The notes beneath the pieces are model-generated. The model saw only the letters and a program-made list of their open reading frames with translations. It had not been told where the DNA came from and ran no database searches. Below are positions 15,764 through 26,437 of a DNA stretch of 64,000 bases, in pieces. How positions within the stretch are numbered: the stretch's first letter is position 1; the number at the start of each line of letters is the position of its first letter. Both the position numbers and the translations under genes were made by a program. The stretch is from CAWKAV01 sp963847735 (GTDB lineage Bacteria > Desulfobacterota > Desulfuromonadia > Desulfuromonadales > BM103), in contig CAWKAV010000005.1 in NCBI GenBank assembly GCA_963847735.1, forward strand, positions 133,959 through 197,958. Reading direction: 5' to 3'.

Positions 15764-18004
15764 ATGATGAAGAGCGCCACAACCCAGAGAAGTAAACAGT
15801 TAATGAGCACTCTGCCGGGAGATGACGTCCGCCAGATCATGTGGCGCTTCAGCGACCGTTACGATCTACAGATGGTGGTGCAGTCGACCCGTGGGGTGGC
15901 GCGCGGCGTAGTCGCCAACCTGGTGGCCAACGGCGCCCGCAACACTCACGACTGGACCCCGGAGAAGTCCAGTATCCTCACTGCTTTCGACGAAGCCGGT
16001 CTCACTCAGGTCTTTATGGACCCGGCAGAAGGCGGCTTCATCGAGGGGCCCAAGAATCTGGCTCTGGCGTTGGTAGCCTTCGAGCTCGCCTGGGTCGATG
16101 GCGGGGCCGCAACCTCGTCTCTGGCCAGCAACCTGGGCCTTTCGCCGATCCACGAGAAGGGGACTGCCGAGCAGCGCAGCAAATACATGAGCATGGCAAC
16201 CCCGCCCCAACCCGGCGAGGATCGCAAGATCAAGCGTGGCGCCTTCGCCCTCACCGAACCGCTGCCCTTTGTGGGTGTCGACACTGGCGTAGTCTCCGGC
16301 AGAGTGCGCATTGACTCCTGGGAAGAGGGCCAGGAACCGATGCTGCAGGTCGAGAAGCGCGGCCGTTTCATCACCAATATGGGTTTCGCCGACTTCGTTA
16401 CCGCAGCTGTCGATTCTGACGATGAGCGGATCAAAGGCAGCTGCATGGTCATCCTCGAAGAGGGTGATGCCGGCCTCTATGATCGCGGAGTTCCTACTCG
16501 GAAACTGGTCCACCAGCTTTCTTCGACCCGTGACCCGGCTTTTAACCTGAAAATCCCTGCTGACCGCATCATTGGCGGTTATACCGTCAAAGACGGCGTC
16601 ATTATCCCCAATTACAGCCACTCGGAGATTATCGAGTCGGTGTTCCGGCGCACCCGCGTACCGGTCGGCATCATGAGCTCCGCCAAGCTGCTCTCGGCGC
16701 CGGAACCGATCATCCGTTACCACCGCCAGCGTTTCCGCGGCGGCGCATCGATCGTTCCTGGTTCGCCACGCTTCGATCTTGGTCTGCAGCAGAAAGAAGA
16801 CTGCCTGCAACGTCTGGTCGATATCTGGGCCGCCGGTGAAGCCGGATCCGCACTTGGCTTCCACTCTGCACGCCTGTTCGATGATTTTGATATGATCGAA
16901 AAAGACAAGGAAAAAATCTTTGCTGAACAGGGGATTAAAGGGCGCGCCCAGTTGAAGGTGTTCCGTAAGGTAGAGAAGGACGCACTGGAATACCTCACCA
17001 TGAAAACCCGCCCGGCAGAGGAGCAGGATGCCGCACGGAGGCAGGAACTGGAGAATGACACCATCACCCAGTTCATGATTATGGACTCTTTGGCCAATGT
17101 CTTCTGCCCCGCTGGCAAGCTCTGGAACACCGGTCATGGCGCCACTATCCTGCGCGAAGCTGTCAGCCTGATGGGAGGTTACGGCATCACCGAGGACTGT
17201 CCCGGCTTCCTCGGCCAGAAGTGGATGGACGCCCAGCTCGAGGCAACTTACGAAGGCCCCGAAGCGGTACAACGCCGCCAACTCAGCATCACCATGACCA
17301 ACGAGCTGTTCCTGTTCCAGTTCCGCCAGTGGATCACCGATCTGCGCAGGATCGCCAGCACCCACCCTGACTCGGGCGCCTGCACCCTGGCGAGTGCCAT
17401 GAACCTGTGGTTGTGGACCCTCGATTATCTGCAGAAAACCAACGACGATGAAGGCAAGCCGCTCTTCCACAGCTCGCGCCACGGCGTGGTCTTCCCCTTT
17501 GCCGACGCCCTGTGCTGGCTGCTCGCTTCCCGTTGCCAGATTCTCGACATGCTTGAGCTCGAACAAAAGGGGCCGGAGAACCCGACGGTCGCCGAGGGAC
17601 TCGAAGGTTATCTGAATTTCTTCAGTGATCTCTGCCATGTTCAGGCGGCCCGCGCTGCCGGTGAGGTCGGACGGATCTGCGCCGAGCTGGCCTACGGTTA
17701 TCATGGCCATCCCCAGTGGGATGACGAGGATCATCATAATTGCTTCGAGGGAGAAGACCTCGACGCCCTCGACAGCATCATGCCGGGAATCGCCAGTTAC
17801 GGGCGCGGTTTCGGTGATACCATTGAGAAAGATGGCACGCATATCGAGAAAGCCGGTCCCTGCGCCAAAAGCTGTCGTTCCGGTTTCGTCAAGCTACGTG
17901 CCAGACTCGATGTCTGCATGACCGGCTCACGCCTCTCGAAAGACCGGGCGGCCGCAGCGCTGGCCCAGGTGATGATCCCCGAAGCTCTCGACTATCCGCG
18001 TTAA
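15764..18004 (+). CDS. Large acyl-CoA dehydrogenase
   Basis: A 746-residue flavoprotein starting at the ATG at 15764, nine bases after AAGGGAG (an in-frame GTG at 15758 is less well spaced). Acyl-CoA dehydrogenase motifs are present: ALTEP in the FAD loop, GGYGITEDCP, and the catalytic glutamate in ATYEGPEAVQRR near residue 497. Family members are usually about 380 residues; here the dehydrogenase core is followed by some 240 residues, a C-terminal extension seen in a distinct group of large enzymes. It heads an operon with ETF-QO and ETF, so it probably oxidises an acyl-CoA and passes electrons to the quinone pool. Substrate is unknown. Confidence 0.87.
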   Translation: MMKSATTQRSKQLMSTLPGDDVRQIMWRFSDRYDLQMVVQSTRGVARGVVANLVANGARNTHDWTPEKSSILTAFDEAGLTQVFMDPAEGGFIEGPKNLALALVAFELAWVDGGAATSSLASNLGLSPIHEKGTAEQRSKYMSMATPPQPGEDRKIKRGAFALTEPLPFVGVDTGVVSGRVRIDSWEEGQEPMLQVEKRGRFITNMGFADFVTAAVDSDDERIKGSCMVILEEGDAGLYDRGVPTRKLVHQLSSTRDPAFNLKIPADRIIGGYTVKDGVIIPNYSHSEIIESVFRRTRVPVGIMSSAKLLSAPEPIIRYHRQRFRGGASIVPGSPRFDLGLQQKEDCLQRLVDIWAAGEAGSALGFHSARLFDDFDMIEKDKEKIFAEQGIKGRAQLKVFRKVEKDALEYLTMKTRPAEEQDAARRQELENDTITQFMIMDSLANVFCPAGKLWNTGHGATILREAVSLMGGYGITEDCPGFLGQKWMDAQLEATYEGPEAVQRRQLSITMTNELFLFQFRQWITDLRRIASTHPDSGACTLASAMNLWLWTLDYLQKTNDDEGKPLFHSSRHGVVFPFADALCWLLASRCQILDMLELEQKGPENPTVAEGLEGYLNFFSDLCHVQAARAAGEVGRICAELAYGYHGHPQWDDEDHHNCFEGEDLDALDSIMPGIASYGRGFGDTIEKDGTHIEKAGPCAKSCRSGFVKLRARLDVCMTGSRLSKDRAAAALAQVMIPEALDYPR

Positions 18005-18017
18005 CGGGGAACATGAC

Positions 18018-19856
18018 ATGAACATTGATCGCCAATCGATGGAAGTCGATATCGCCTGCGTTGGCTTCGGGCCGGCTACGGCGGGTTTTATGCACACCCT
18101 CAGCCAGGCAATGATCGCTGATGACGGATCGATCCTGCTCGAGAGCAAGGTCATGCCCGGCATGTCGTTACAGGTGGTCTGCTACGAACGTGCCGACGAC
18201 ATCGGCTTCGGTGTCTCCGGAGTCGTCACCCGTGGCAAGGCGCTACGGGCGAGTCTGCCCGACCTCGACCCGGCACTGATTCCCATGGCTGCTCCCGTCA
18301 GTGACGAGCAGGTCCTGTACCTGAAGGACCCTTTGGGGAAAAGCCGCCGCAGTTCAGGCGTCCGCATGCTCGACCGCCTGTTCAGCCTGCTCGGCTGTCG
18401 CGATCATGCGGTCAAACTGCCTTATATCCCGTCCTTCCTTTGTAAGAAAGACGGCCTGGTATTGTCCATCGGCCAGTTCTCACAGTGGATCGGCAACCAG
18501 CTGATGGGCACGGGGCTGGTTCAGGTGTGGCCGGGCATGCCAGTCTCCGCACCGTTGCTGGAAGGGGATCGGGTGGTCGGTATCCGCCTGGTCGACCAGG
18601 GCGTGGAGACTGACGGCACCCCGGGCCCCGGCTACATGCCGGGTATGGACATTCGAGCTGACCTCACTGTGGTCGGTGACGGCCCGGTCGGTTCGGTCGG
18701 ACAGAAACTCGACGAGCATTTCGGGCTACCTGAAGGCAACCACCAGGACGAGTGGGCCGGCGGCATGAAGTTCGTCGTCGAACTGTCGAAAGACTGCACC
18801 CTGCAACCCGGCTTTGTGCTGCATACCCTCGGTTATCCAGAGCCGGAGATTTTCGGCTTCCTCTACGTCTACCCTGACCGCATGGCTGCTCTCGGCATCT
18901 TTGTGCCGTCCTGGCTCGACAGCCCGGTGCGCTCCTCTTATCGCCTGCTTCAGTACTGGATGCAGCACCCGGCCATATGGAAGCACCTCAAGGGTGGCAG
19001 CCTGCGTTCCTGGGGGGCCAAGTCGCTGCAGGAATCCGGGCAACGCGGTGAACCGGTGTTGACCGGTGACGGCTTCGCCCGCATCGGCGAAGGCTCGGGC
19101 AGCACTAACGTGCTCACCGGCTCCGGACTCGACGAGGCCTGGGCGACCGGCGTTCAGCTGGCAGAAGGAGTCATCGAGCTGGCCAGGGCTGGTGAGCCTT
19201 TCAGCCGTGCCAACCTGGATCGCGCCTACCTCGGCCGGCGCCGCGACAGCTGGGTGGAAAAAGATGCCAGGATCGCCAAACGAGCCCGCGATGGTTTCAC
19301 TCGCGGCATGATCCCCGGTTTGCTCGGTATGGCACTCTCCGGTATCAGCAACGGGCGCTTCAATATCGGTGGCGCTTTCCGTCGTCCCTGGCAGCGCATC
19401 CCGGCGTTCAAGGATTATTTCCGTGGCCAGCTCACGACGAATGAGATCGACAGCATCGTCGAAGACTGTCGTCAACATGGCAAGCCGCTTTTTGAACCGC
19501 TGATGAACAAACTCGGCTGGCCGCCGATTGAATACGATGGTCAGTTGCTGATCTCCCACCAGGATGCGTTGCTGATCGGCGGCAAGGTGCAGGCGGCGCA
19601 TGGCTTTGCCGACCATGTCCGGTTTGTCGATACGCGCGCCTGTGATGAATGCGAAAGCCAGATCTGTGTGGCGATGTGCTCCGGCCAGGCGATTACCGCC
19701 TCTGAAGGGGGCGGTGTGCCGCAATTCGACCGTGAGAAATGCATCCACTGCGGTATCTGCATGTGGAATTGCACAAGGGGCCGTTCTGGCGATGAACACC
19801 GCTGCAATGTCAGTTTTGACGCTGGTTCAGGCGGACTGCATTCGGCTGAAAATTGA
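18018..19856 (+). CDS. ETF-quinone oxidoreductase-like flavoprotein with ferredoxin domain
   Basis: A 612-residue protein. The N terminus carries an FAD-binding Rossmann motif (VDIACVGFGPATAGFMHTL), the centre resembles FixC/ETF-QO (GDGFARIGEGSGSTNVLTGSGLDEAWATG), and the C terminus holds a FixX-like iron-sulfur domain with CIHCGICMWNC plus the upstream CDECESQICVAMC. ETF-QO accepts electrons from reduced ETF and reduces membrane quinone. The gene starts 14 bases after the dehydrogenase stop. The second cysteine group suggests either an extra cluster or a two-cluster ferredoxin-like end. Confidence 0.87.
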   Translation: MNIDRQSMEVDIACVGFGPATAGFMHTLSQAMIADDGSILLESKVMPGMSLQVVCYERADDIGFGVSGVVTRGKALRASLPDLDPALIPMAAPVSDEQVLYLKDPLGKSRRSSGVRMLDRLFSLLGCRDHAVKLPYIPSFLCKKDGLVLSIGQFSQWIGNQLMGTGLVQVWPGMPVSAPLLEGDRVVGIRLVDQGVETDGTPGPGYMPGMDIRADLTVVGDGPVGSVGQKLDEHFGLPEGNHQDEWAGGMKFVVELSKDCTLQPGFVLHTLGYPEPEIFGFLYVYPDRMAALGIFVPSWLDSPVRSSYRLLQYWMQHPAIWKHLKGGSLRSWGAKSLQESGQRGEPVLTGDGFARIGEGSGSTNVLTGSGLDEAWATGVQLAEGVIELARAGEPFSRANLDRAYLGRRRDSWVEKDARIAKRARDGFTRGMIPGLLGMALSGISNGRFNIGGAFRRPWQRIPAFKDYFRGQLTTNEIDSIVEDCRQHGKPLFEPLMNKLGWPPIEYDGQLLISHQDALLIGGKVQAAHGFADHVRFVDTRACDECESQICVAMCSGQAITASEGGGVPQFDREKCIHCGICMWNCTRGRSGDEHRCNVSFDAGSGGLHSAEN

Positions 19857-19890
19857 TCGAACCATGTAACACGACAGAGGAGTTGAACAG

Positions 19891-20697
19891 ATGAGTGGAT
19901 TTCACATCGTGGTCTGCGGCAGCCTGGTCCCTGATCCGCTGCAGACACTGCAACCAATCGAGGGCCCAAACGGTCCGACCCTGAGAAATGAGATGATGCT
20001 GCCGGCAGTGCTCGATCCCTGGGCTGGACACGCCCTGTTCGAGGCGGCCCAGCTCGCCAAGAATGTTCCGGACAGCAAGGTCTGGCTGGTCAGCCTCGGT
20101 CCGAAAGCCAAGCTGCAACAGCTGATGATGTCAGTCGCCCAGAAGGTTTCTTTCGAATTGATCGCCATTGACGGCTCAGCCGGCGGCTTCACCGACCCGT
20201 TTGATGTGGCCGCAACCCTGGCCGACGCCATCGGCAAGATCGCCGGGCTGGACCGCTCCCGGATGTTGCTGTTCGGCGGTTGCGCCTCAGCTTCCCGCGA
20301 TGCCGGAGTGACCATGCAGATGATCGGTGAACGGCTCGACATCGTCGACCAGTTCCAGGCCGTCGACAAGCTCACGGTCAGCAGTGACGGAGCCCTGGAG
20401 ATTCTCGAACGGATCGAGGCGGGACAGTATCAGGTCTCCGGCTGTGCCGGCGCACCGGCGATGCTCGGCTGGGCCACCGGCAGTCTGCCCGAACCACCCA
20501 ACAATCCGCAGGTTGGCATGATGAACATGCGCACGATCATGCCGGCCCTGCAGAGGGCACAGGCGGTGCAGATCGGCATCGGCGGCTTGCAATACACCGC
20601 AGTCGAACTACCCAGTCAGCGCCGGGAGACCCGCGTGGTCAGAGACACCCCGGCAGAAGAGATTGCCCAGGAGATCGTCGACTGGATCAAGGCTTAG
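19891..20697 (+). CDS. etfB: Electron transfer flavoprotein, beta subunit (divergent)
   Basis: A 268-residue subunit starting ATGAGTGGATTTCAC after GAGGAG. The pattern VVCGSLVPDP, LDPWAGHALFEAAQLAK and LFGGCASASRDAGVTMQMIGERL follows the EtfB fold, but the usual N-P-x-D/E and AxDxDxGQVGP motifs are altered. It forms a heterodimer with the next gene product, shuttling electrons between the acyl-CoA dehydrogenase and ETF-QO. Its position between these partners supports the call. Confidence 0.83.
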   Translation: MSGFHIVVCGSLVPDPLQTLQPIEGPNGPTLRNEMMLPAVLDPWAGHALFEAAQLAKNVPDSKVWLVSLGPKAKLQQLMMSVAQKVSFELIAIDGSAGGFTDPFDVAATLADAIGKIAGLDRSRMLLFGGCASASRDAGVTMQMIGERLDIVDQFQAVDKLTVSSDGALEILERIEAGQYQVSGCAGAPAMLGWATGSLPEPPNNPQVGMMNMRTIMPALQRAQAVQIGIGGLQYTAVELPSQRRETRVVRDTPAEEIAQEIVDWIKA

Positions 20698-20740
20698 CAG
20701 CCTGTCGAACCAACCTTGATTATGATAGATGGAGATTGAA

Positions 20741-21772
20741 ATGGATAAGATTTTATTGCTCGCCCATACCCAGGATGATGGTTCGCTGCCGAAGGCCGCT
20801 TATGAATCACTCAATGCGGCAGTGACTCTGGCTGCCGATCTCGGCGGTGCTGCGCTGACCGTTGGACTGATCGGCGGTGATGTGCAGGCTGCGGCTGACA
20901 GCCTCGCCGCATGCGGCGCCTCACACATCCTGGCGGTGACCGGCGAAGATTTTGCCCTCTCGCGCTATGCTTCAGACACGGTCGCCGTTGAGGCGCTGGT
21001 CAAGGAAGCCACACCGACCCTGGTCCTGGCTCCGTCCAGTTCGCGTTTTTCGCGCTGTCTGCCGGGGGCTGCCTATCGTTGCGACGGACGCATCGAGACT
21101 CACATCACCGCCATCAAGGTGGTCGATGGAGCAGTGCAGGTGCAGCGCTGGTACTACCGTCAACGCATGGTTGCTACTCTTTCGCGCGTGCAACGTCCCT
21201 GGTTTTTGGTGATCGATTCAGGCGTCTACGAGCCTTGGCAGGGTGCTGCCGGATCCGCTGACGTACAAACCCTCGAGGTCGCCATTGGTGGTGACCTTCG
21301 GCGCACCAGGGTGATCGGCGTGCAAACCCCGGGCAGCGACGCCCAGACGATCCGCCCCGAGGCCAAGCTGCTGTTCGTTGCCGGTGCCGGATGGGCCAAG
21401 AAGCAGACAGATGGCCAACTGCACATCAAGCAGGCCGAGAAACTGATCCTCGATTTCATCAACAGCAGCAAGGCCTCGCTCGGTAGCAGCAAGTCGCTGG
21501 TCGACCAGTCAAGCGAGGGCGAAGTGATCAGCTTCATGAGCCACCTCAACCAGGTCGGCCAGACCGGTTCCACCCCGCGCCACCCAAAGGGGTTGGCCAC
21601 CTGCTGCCATGGCGAAGAACCACACACGGTCGGCTGGCGTTTTATCAACGAGCGTCGCGCCATCAGCCTTGACCCCAACTGCGGCTGGGCTCAAGGCAAA
21701 GCCGATGTTCTCTATGTGGCCGACGCTTTCAAGGTGATTGCTAAAATGAACGAGCTTCTTGCCAACGATTGA
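20741..21772 (+). CDS. etfA: Electron transfer flavoprotein, alpha subunit (divergent)
   Basis: The ATG at 20741 follows GATGGAG and gives 343 residues. The N-terminal half has LVLAPSSSRFSRCLPGAAYRC, matching the alpha subunit. In the C-terminal FAD domain QVGQTG is kept and VLYVADAFKVI matches the end of the family, but the normal SGAIQH loop reads CCHGEEPHTVGWRF. The FAD environment is therefore unusual, possibly typical of a subgroup linked to large acyl-CoA dehydrogenases. It closes the operon. Confidence 0.83.
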   Translation: MDKILLLAHTQDDGSLPKAAYESLNAAVTLAADLGGAALTVGLIGGDVQAAADSLAACGASHILAVTGEDFALSRYASDTVAVEALVKEATPTLVLAPSSSRFSRCLPGAAYRCDGRIETHITAIKVVDGAVQVQRWYYRQRMVATLSRVQRPWFLVIDSGVYEPWQGAAGSADVQTLEVAIGGDLRRTRVIGVQTPGSDAQTIRPEAKLLFVAGAGWAKKQTDGQLHIKQAEKLILDFINSSKASLGSSKSLVDQSSEGEVISFMSHLNQVGQTGSTPRHPKGLATCCHGEEPHTVGWRFINERRAISLDPNCGWAQGKADVLYVADAFKVIAKMNELLAND

Positions 21773-21826
21773 CACCTGGGTCTTGGTTGCAGAAATGAAT
21801 GTTGGCAGGTCCTGTTTCAGGAATTT

Positions 21827-22666
21827 TTAGACGCCCAGCTCGAAGAACCCGATCTCCGGTCGGCAGAGGAATCTTAAGGGTAGAACGCTGGTGCCGACGC
21901 CGCGACTGACATAAAGCGGAATGCGGTGTTGGCTGACCTGGTAGAATCCGGCGACGAAGCGGCCGGAATAGCGCGGCAGGTAGAAGGGCGGCAGGAACGG
22001 CAGGCGAACCTGGCCGCCGTGGGTGTGCCCACTCAGGATCAGGTTGATGTGTTCGTTGAGCTGTTCGTGGGCAAAGGCCGGAACATGAGACAGGAGCAGG
22101 TTGAAGCGTTGCGGATCGACTTCTTGCTGCAGATCTGTTCAGATGATCGTGGATGAGGGATAGTCCAGCCCGAAGATTGAGAGTGGCGCGACCGTTGATC
22201 TCGAGGTCTGCCCGTTCATTGATCAGCAGTTTCACACCGACTCCGGCAAAATGTCTGCGCAGGTTCTCTCCTTCCAGCCGTGACCAGTATTCCCAGTTGC
22301 CCTGAACTGCGTAAATACCATGAGTCGCTTTCAACTCTTTCAGGAAACTCAGCACACCCCGGATGTTGCGCTCTTCTTCAAGATAGTCGCCGGTCAGGAC
22401 GATCACGTCCGGCTGCAAGGTCGGCGACCTGCTTGGCGACCTTGGCAAAGTAGCTGTTGAAGCTGCTCAGGTGCAGGTCGCTGATCTGCACCAGACGCAC
22501 CTGTCCCCCTGGGAAGATCGAGGGCAGGGTGCACTTCTCGACTTGCAGGGCCTGTGGCTCATACCAGCAAGGTATCCGCCAGCACGGCGCCGGTTACGCC
22601 GGCCACTCCGAGCGATAAAAATCGGCGTCTGCTTACCCCCGTCGACGGCGGAGAAGAAAAGCTCAT
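21827..22666 (-). pseudogene. Metallophosphoesterase with Tat-like signal, frameshifted
   Basis: The gene begins at the ATG at 22666 after GGGAGG, with MSFSSPPSTGVSRRRFLSLG, a Tat-type signal. Pieces in different frames then give VRLVQISDLHLSS, PDVIVLTGDYLEEE, YAVQGNWEYW and LILSGHTHGGQV, the standard metal-binding motifs of calcineurin-like phosphoesterases (D-x-H, GD, GNWE, GHTH), and the end YVSRGVGTSVLPLRF. At least three single-base frame changes occur, near 22565, 22420 and 22180-22140. All metal ligands are intact, so sequence error is more likely than true decay. Probably an exported YkuE-like enzyme. Confidence 0.75.
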
Positions 22667-22812
22667 AAAAACCTCCCGGAAGCTGTTGAGCTAGGTTGCC
22701 AGAATGCCTTGGTTGTATTATCTTAAGAATGCGTATCTTGGCAAATTCGAATGCTCATGATTTCCGATCATGATACAGGGATCAATATCAAAAAGGAAAG
22801 GTGATAGACGTT

Positions 22813-24020
22813 ATGGAGCAAATACCAGGAGGTCACCAACAATGTTTTCTGGGTCGGTGTCAGGCACCCCGACCTGAAGATTTTTGATGAGCTTTTCCCG
22901 ACGCACAATGGCACGACCTATAATTCTTACGTGGTTCGTGGCGAGCAGAAAACCGCCTTGATCGATACGGTCAAGGCCCCCTTTACCGACGAGTTCTTTG
23001 CCAAGCTGGAAGAGGTCTGTCGGCCTCGATCAGATCGATCTGGTGGTTATCAATCATACCGAACCGGATCACTCCGGTGCCTTGGCACGGCTGCTTGAGA
23101 AACGTCCTGATCTGCCGGTCTACTGCAGTCGTCCCGGCGCAGAATTTTCTGAGTCAGCTGCTGAATAAGCCTTTCAACGCCCATGTGGTCAGTGATGGTG
23201 ACGAGATTGACCTGGGTGGCCGAACCTTGCGTTTTGTCCTGGCACCCTACCTGCACTGGCCGGACACCATGTTTACCTACCTGGTCGAGGATGCCGTGCT
23301 TTTCCCCTGCGATGCTTTTGGCGCCCATTACTGTGCCAGCAAGCTTTTCGATGACGAAATTCCCGACTTCTCTGCGGACTTTCATTTCTATTTCGACTGC
23401 ATCATGCGCCCTTTCAAAGACAAGGTGCGTGCTGCCGTGGCCAAAGTCGATGCGCTGGAACTCAAGATGATCTGTCCCTCTCATGGGCCGATCCGTCGTA
23501 TCGATCCGCGTGCCGTGGTCGACTCCTATCGCCGCTGGTCAGCTCTGCCACCGGCAGCAGACCAATCCACGGGCCCTGATGCTGACCATGTCCGCACACG
23601 GCAATACGCACAGCATGGCGGCAGCCATGCGCGAGGAACTGGAAAGCAAGAACTTCAACGTGGTTGAGCTGCGTTTGTGCGAGATGCGTGACAGCGACCT
23701 GCGCGACGAACTCGAGTTGGCCGATCTGATCCTGGTCGGGACATCGACAATCAATCGTGATGCGCCGCCGCAGGCCTGGCACGCCCTTTCACTGTTTCTC
23801 CCTGGTGACGCCCAAGGCGAAGGTGGCCGCAGCGTTTGGTTCCTTTGGCTGGAGTGGTGAAGCGGTCAAGCTGGTTGAAGAGCGCCTGAAGGGGTTGCGC
23901 TTTAAACTGCCGGTTCCCGGACTGACGCTACGCTTTTCTCCGACCGAAGACAATCTTCGCGAATGTCGGGAATTTGCCAGTCAGCTCGCGGCCCAGGTTG
24001 TCGGTACAGAAGCGAGTTAA
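22813..24020 (+). pseudogene. FprA-family A-type flavoprotein, multiply frameshifted
   Basis: Assembled from several frames, the product is a metallo-beta-lactamase-like diiron domain fused to a flavodoxin domain, as in rubredoxin:oxygen or nitric oxide oxidoreductases, which detoxify O2 or NO in anaerobes. It starts MEQ at 22813 and continues VTNNVFWVGVRHPDL. The diiron ligands are all present: HTEPDH, H in APYLHWPD, D in FPCDAFG and H in CPSHGP. The flavodoxin loop is MSAHGNTHSMA. Frame changes fall near 22822, 23020, 23130, 23550 and 23800. Because every ligand survives, these look like base-call errors rather than loss of function. Confidence 0.78.
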
Positions 24021-24097
24021 AGAAGCTGTGAGGCTGTAAGCTTTGATGCTGTTAGAGGTAGTGAGTTTGACAGTCTGACCAGAAAACACGTTGATTG

Positions 24098-24129
24098 CAG
24101 CGGGCAGGGTCAAAAGGCTCTGCCCGCTG
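24098..24129 (+). terminator. Inverted repeat, possible terminator
   Basis: CAGCGGGCAG and CTGCCCGCTG form a perfect 10-bp stem with a 12-base loop between the flavoprotein and priA. There is no T run after it, so termination is uncertain. Confidence 0.5.
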
Positions 24130-24158
24130 GTTATTGACCTTAACCATCCAGGACTTTC

Positions 24159-26370
24159 GTGACTTCAACAACGCAACAGGCGCAGGCGGCAGAAATTGCC
24201 GTGGTCGCGCCACTCGACAAAGTCCTCAGCTATGCAATTCCTGAAGAGTTGGCGCTGCAAGTCCGTATCGGCAGCCGTGTCCGGGTTCCTCTCGGTCGTC
24301 GTCAGGTGGTTGGTTATGTCATGGGCTGGGCCGAATCGGGCGACACTGCGTTGAAGGACATCCTCGAAGTCATCGACCCCCATCCACTGTTTCATGCTCG
24401 TCATGCCACTTTTTACCTGCGGGCGGCCCGTTATTACGTCTATCCTCCTGGAGAGGCTGTCAGAACGGCGCTCCCGGCCGGGCTCTCTGCCTTGAAGAGC
24501 AAACCTCCTGTTTTGAGTGACAAACTTTATCGGCCGATTGCGGGCGGCGAACAACCGCAAGGTGCGCGACAACGTGAGCTTCTTGATCACATCCGGACGG
24601 TCAAACAGGCCAGCCTGACTCAACTACGTCAGCTTTTCGCGACGCCTCATCCGGTTCTGCAACGGTTGCTGGAGCTGGGGTTTCTGCAGGTCGAAGAGGT
24701 CGAGCGGTGTCGGGATCCTTTCGCCGCAATTGCCGTGGCCGACCATCAGGCTGTCGAGCTTAACTCTGCCCAGCAGCGGGCCGTCACTCTTGTCGAAGAG
24801 GCGTTGGGTGGTCCGGCGGCCTTTCATCCTTTCCTGTTGCATGGCGTGACCGGCAGCGGCAAAACCGAGGTTTACCTGCGTACGATTGCCAAGGTCCTCG
24901 AGCAGGGCCGTCAGGCCCTGGTCCTGGTCCCGGAAATCGCCCTGACGCCACAACTGGTCAGTCGTTTTCGCAGCTGGTTCAAGGAGCATGATGTCCGCCT
25001 GGCCGTGCTGCATTCGGGGTTGTCCGACGGCGAGCGCTACGATGCCTGGCGGCAGGTGGCGCGGGGCGATATCGATGTCGTGATCGGAGCACGTTCTGCG
25101 GTTTTTGCCCCGCTGCCGGAATTGGGACTGATCATTGTCGATGAAGAACACGACGGTAGCTACAAACAGTCGGAGGGGTTTCGTTACAACGCCCGCGACC
25201 TGGCCCTGATGCGTGGTCAGATGGACGCGGCTGTCGTGCTGATGGGCAGTGCGACTCCGGTTCTGACGTCTTATCAGAGAGCTCTGGACGGGCATTTGAC
25301 CTTCCTGCCGCTGCCCGAGCGCATCGCAGAACGAAAAATGCCCAGGATCCAGCTGGTTGACCTGACACAGCATGAGGGTGAAAATCTGCTGAGTGAACCG
25401 TTGCAGGTCGCACTGGCTGAAACTCTGCAAGCGGGTGAACAGGCCCTGCTGCTGCTCAATCGCAGAGGGTACGCTCCTTTTTTACTTTGTCATGATTGCG
25501 GTGCGACCCTGCGTTGCCCGAATTGTGATATCACCCTGACTTTTTCCCAGGTGCAGCGCTCGCTGCGTTGTCACTACTGTGATTTCCGCAAGAGTCCGCC
25601 CAGATAACTGTGCCCGCTGTGATGGTGTCCGTCTGCTTCCGGAGGGCATGGGTACCGAGCGCCTCGAGGAGGAGATCCGGCAGAATTTCCCCGCTGCGCG
25701 AGTGGCGCGTATGGATCGGGACACAACCACTCACAAGGGAGCTCACCATCGACTGGTGGAGCAGATGACGACCGGCGAGATCGATGTGTTGATCGGCACC
25801 CAGATGATCGCCAAGGGGCACGATTTCCCGGCCGTGACCCTGGTCGGGGTGCTCAATGCCGACACCGCCCTCAATCTGCCGGATTTCCGAAGCGCCGAAC
25901 GGGTTTTCTCGCTGCTCAGCCAGGTCGCCGGTCGGGCAGGACGGGGCGACCGACCCGGTCGAGTCATGATCCAGACCTATGCGGTCGATAATTACGCGCT
26001 TGATTATGTGGCCCGTCACGATTACCAGGGTTTCGCTGCCCTCGAGCTTTCTCAGCGCCAGATGCTGGCTTATCCGCCCTTCGGTTACCTGGTTAACCTG
26101 GTGTTCAGTGGCAACGACCAGGGCAGGGTTCACAATGCGGCGGAACAAATTTCTGCTAGTCTGATACCTGATGCCGTGGATGTGGAAGTCCTTGGCCCGG
26201 CGCCATGCCTTCTGCCACGTTTACGCAACAAGCATCGGGTGCAGATTTTGCTCAAGTCGAAGCGGCGCGAGCCCTTGCGACGTCTGGTTGAAAAGCTCGG
26301 CCGGTTTCGCTCACAACTTGCAGCCGGTGTTACACTTACGGTTGATGTCGACCCGGTCGATATGTTCTGA
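24159..26370 (+). CDS. priA: Primosomal protein N' (replication restart helicase), one frameshift
   Basis: A GTG at 24159 starts MTSTTQQAQAAEIAVVAPLDKVLSYAIP, the PriA DNA-binding domain. Helicase motifs follow: GVTGSGKTEVYLR (Walker A), DEEHDGSYKQ, MGSATPVL, then a zinc-binding region CHDCGATLRCPNCD and CHYCDF. One extra base near 25604 shifts the frame just before DNCARCDG; the second frame continues through IGTQMIAKGHDFPAVTLVGVLNAD and QVAGRAGRGDRPG to a stop at 26370. Combined length is about 735 residues, normal for PriA, which reloads the replicative helicase at stalled forks. The break is probably a sequencing error. Confidence 0.88.
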
Positions 26371-26437
26371 TGAAGGGGACTGGCTCCTCAGGGGCTTTCC
26401 CCCTTACATTTAACTCCCTGCCCAGAGAAAAGAGTTT

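Noticed and set aside
15866..17842. 658-codon open frame on the minus strand
   Set aside because: Lies entirely opposite the acyl-CoA dehydrogenase gene, has no ribosome site and no recognisable domain; long antisense frames are common in GC-rich codon usage.
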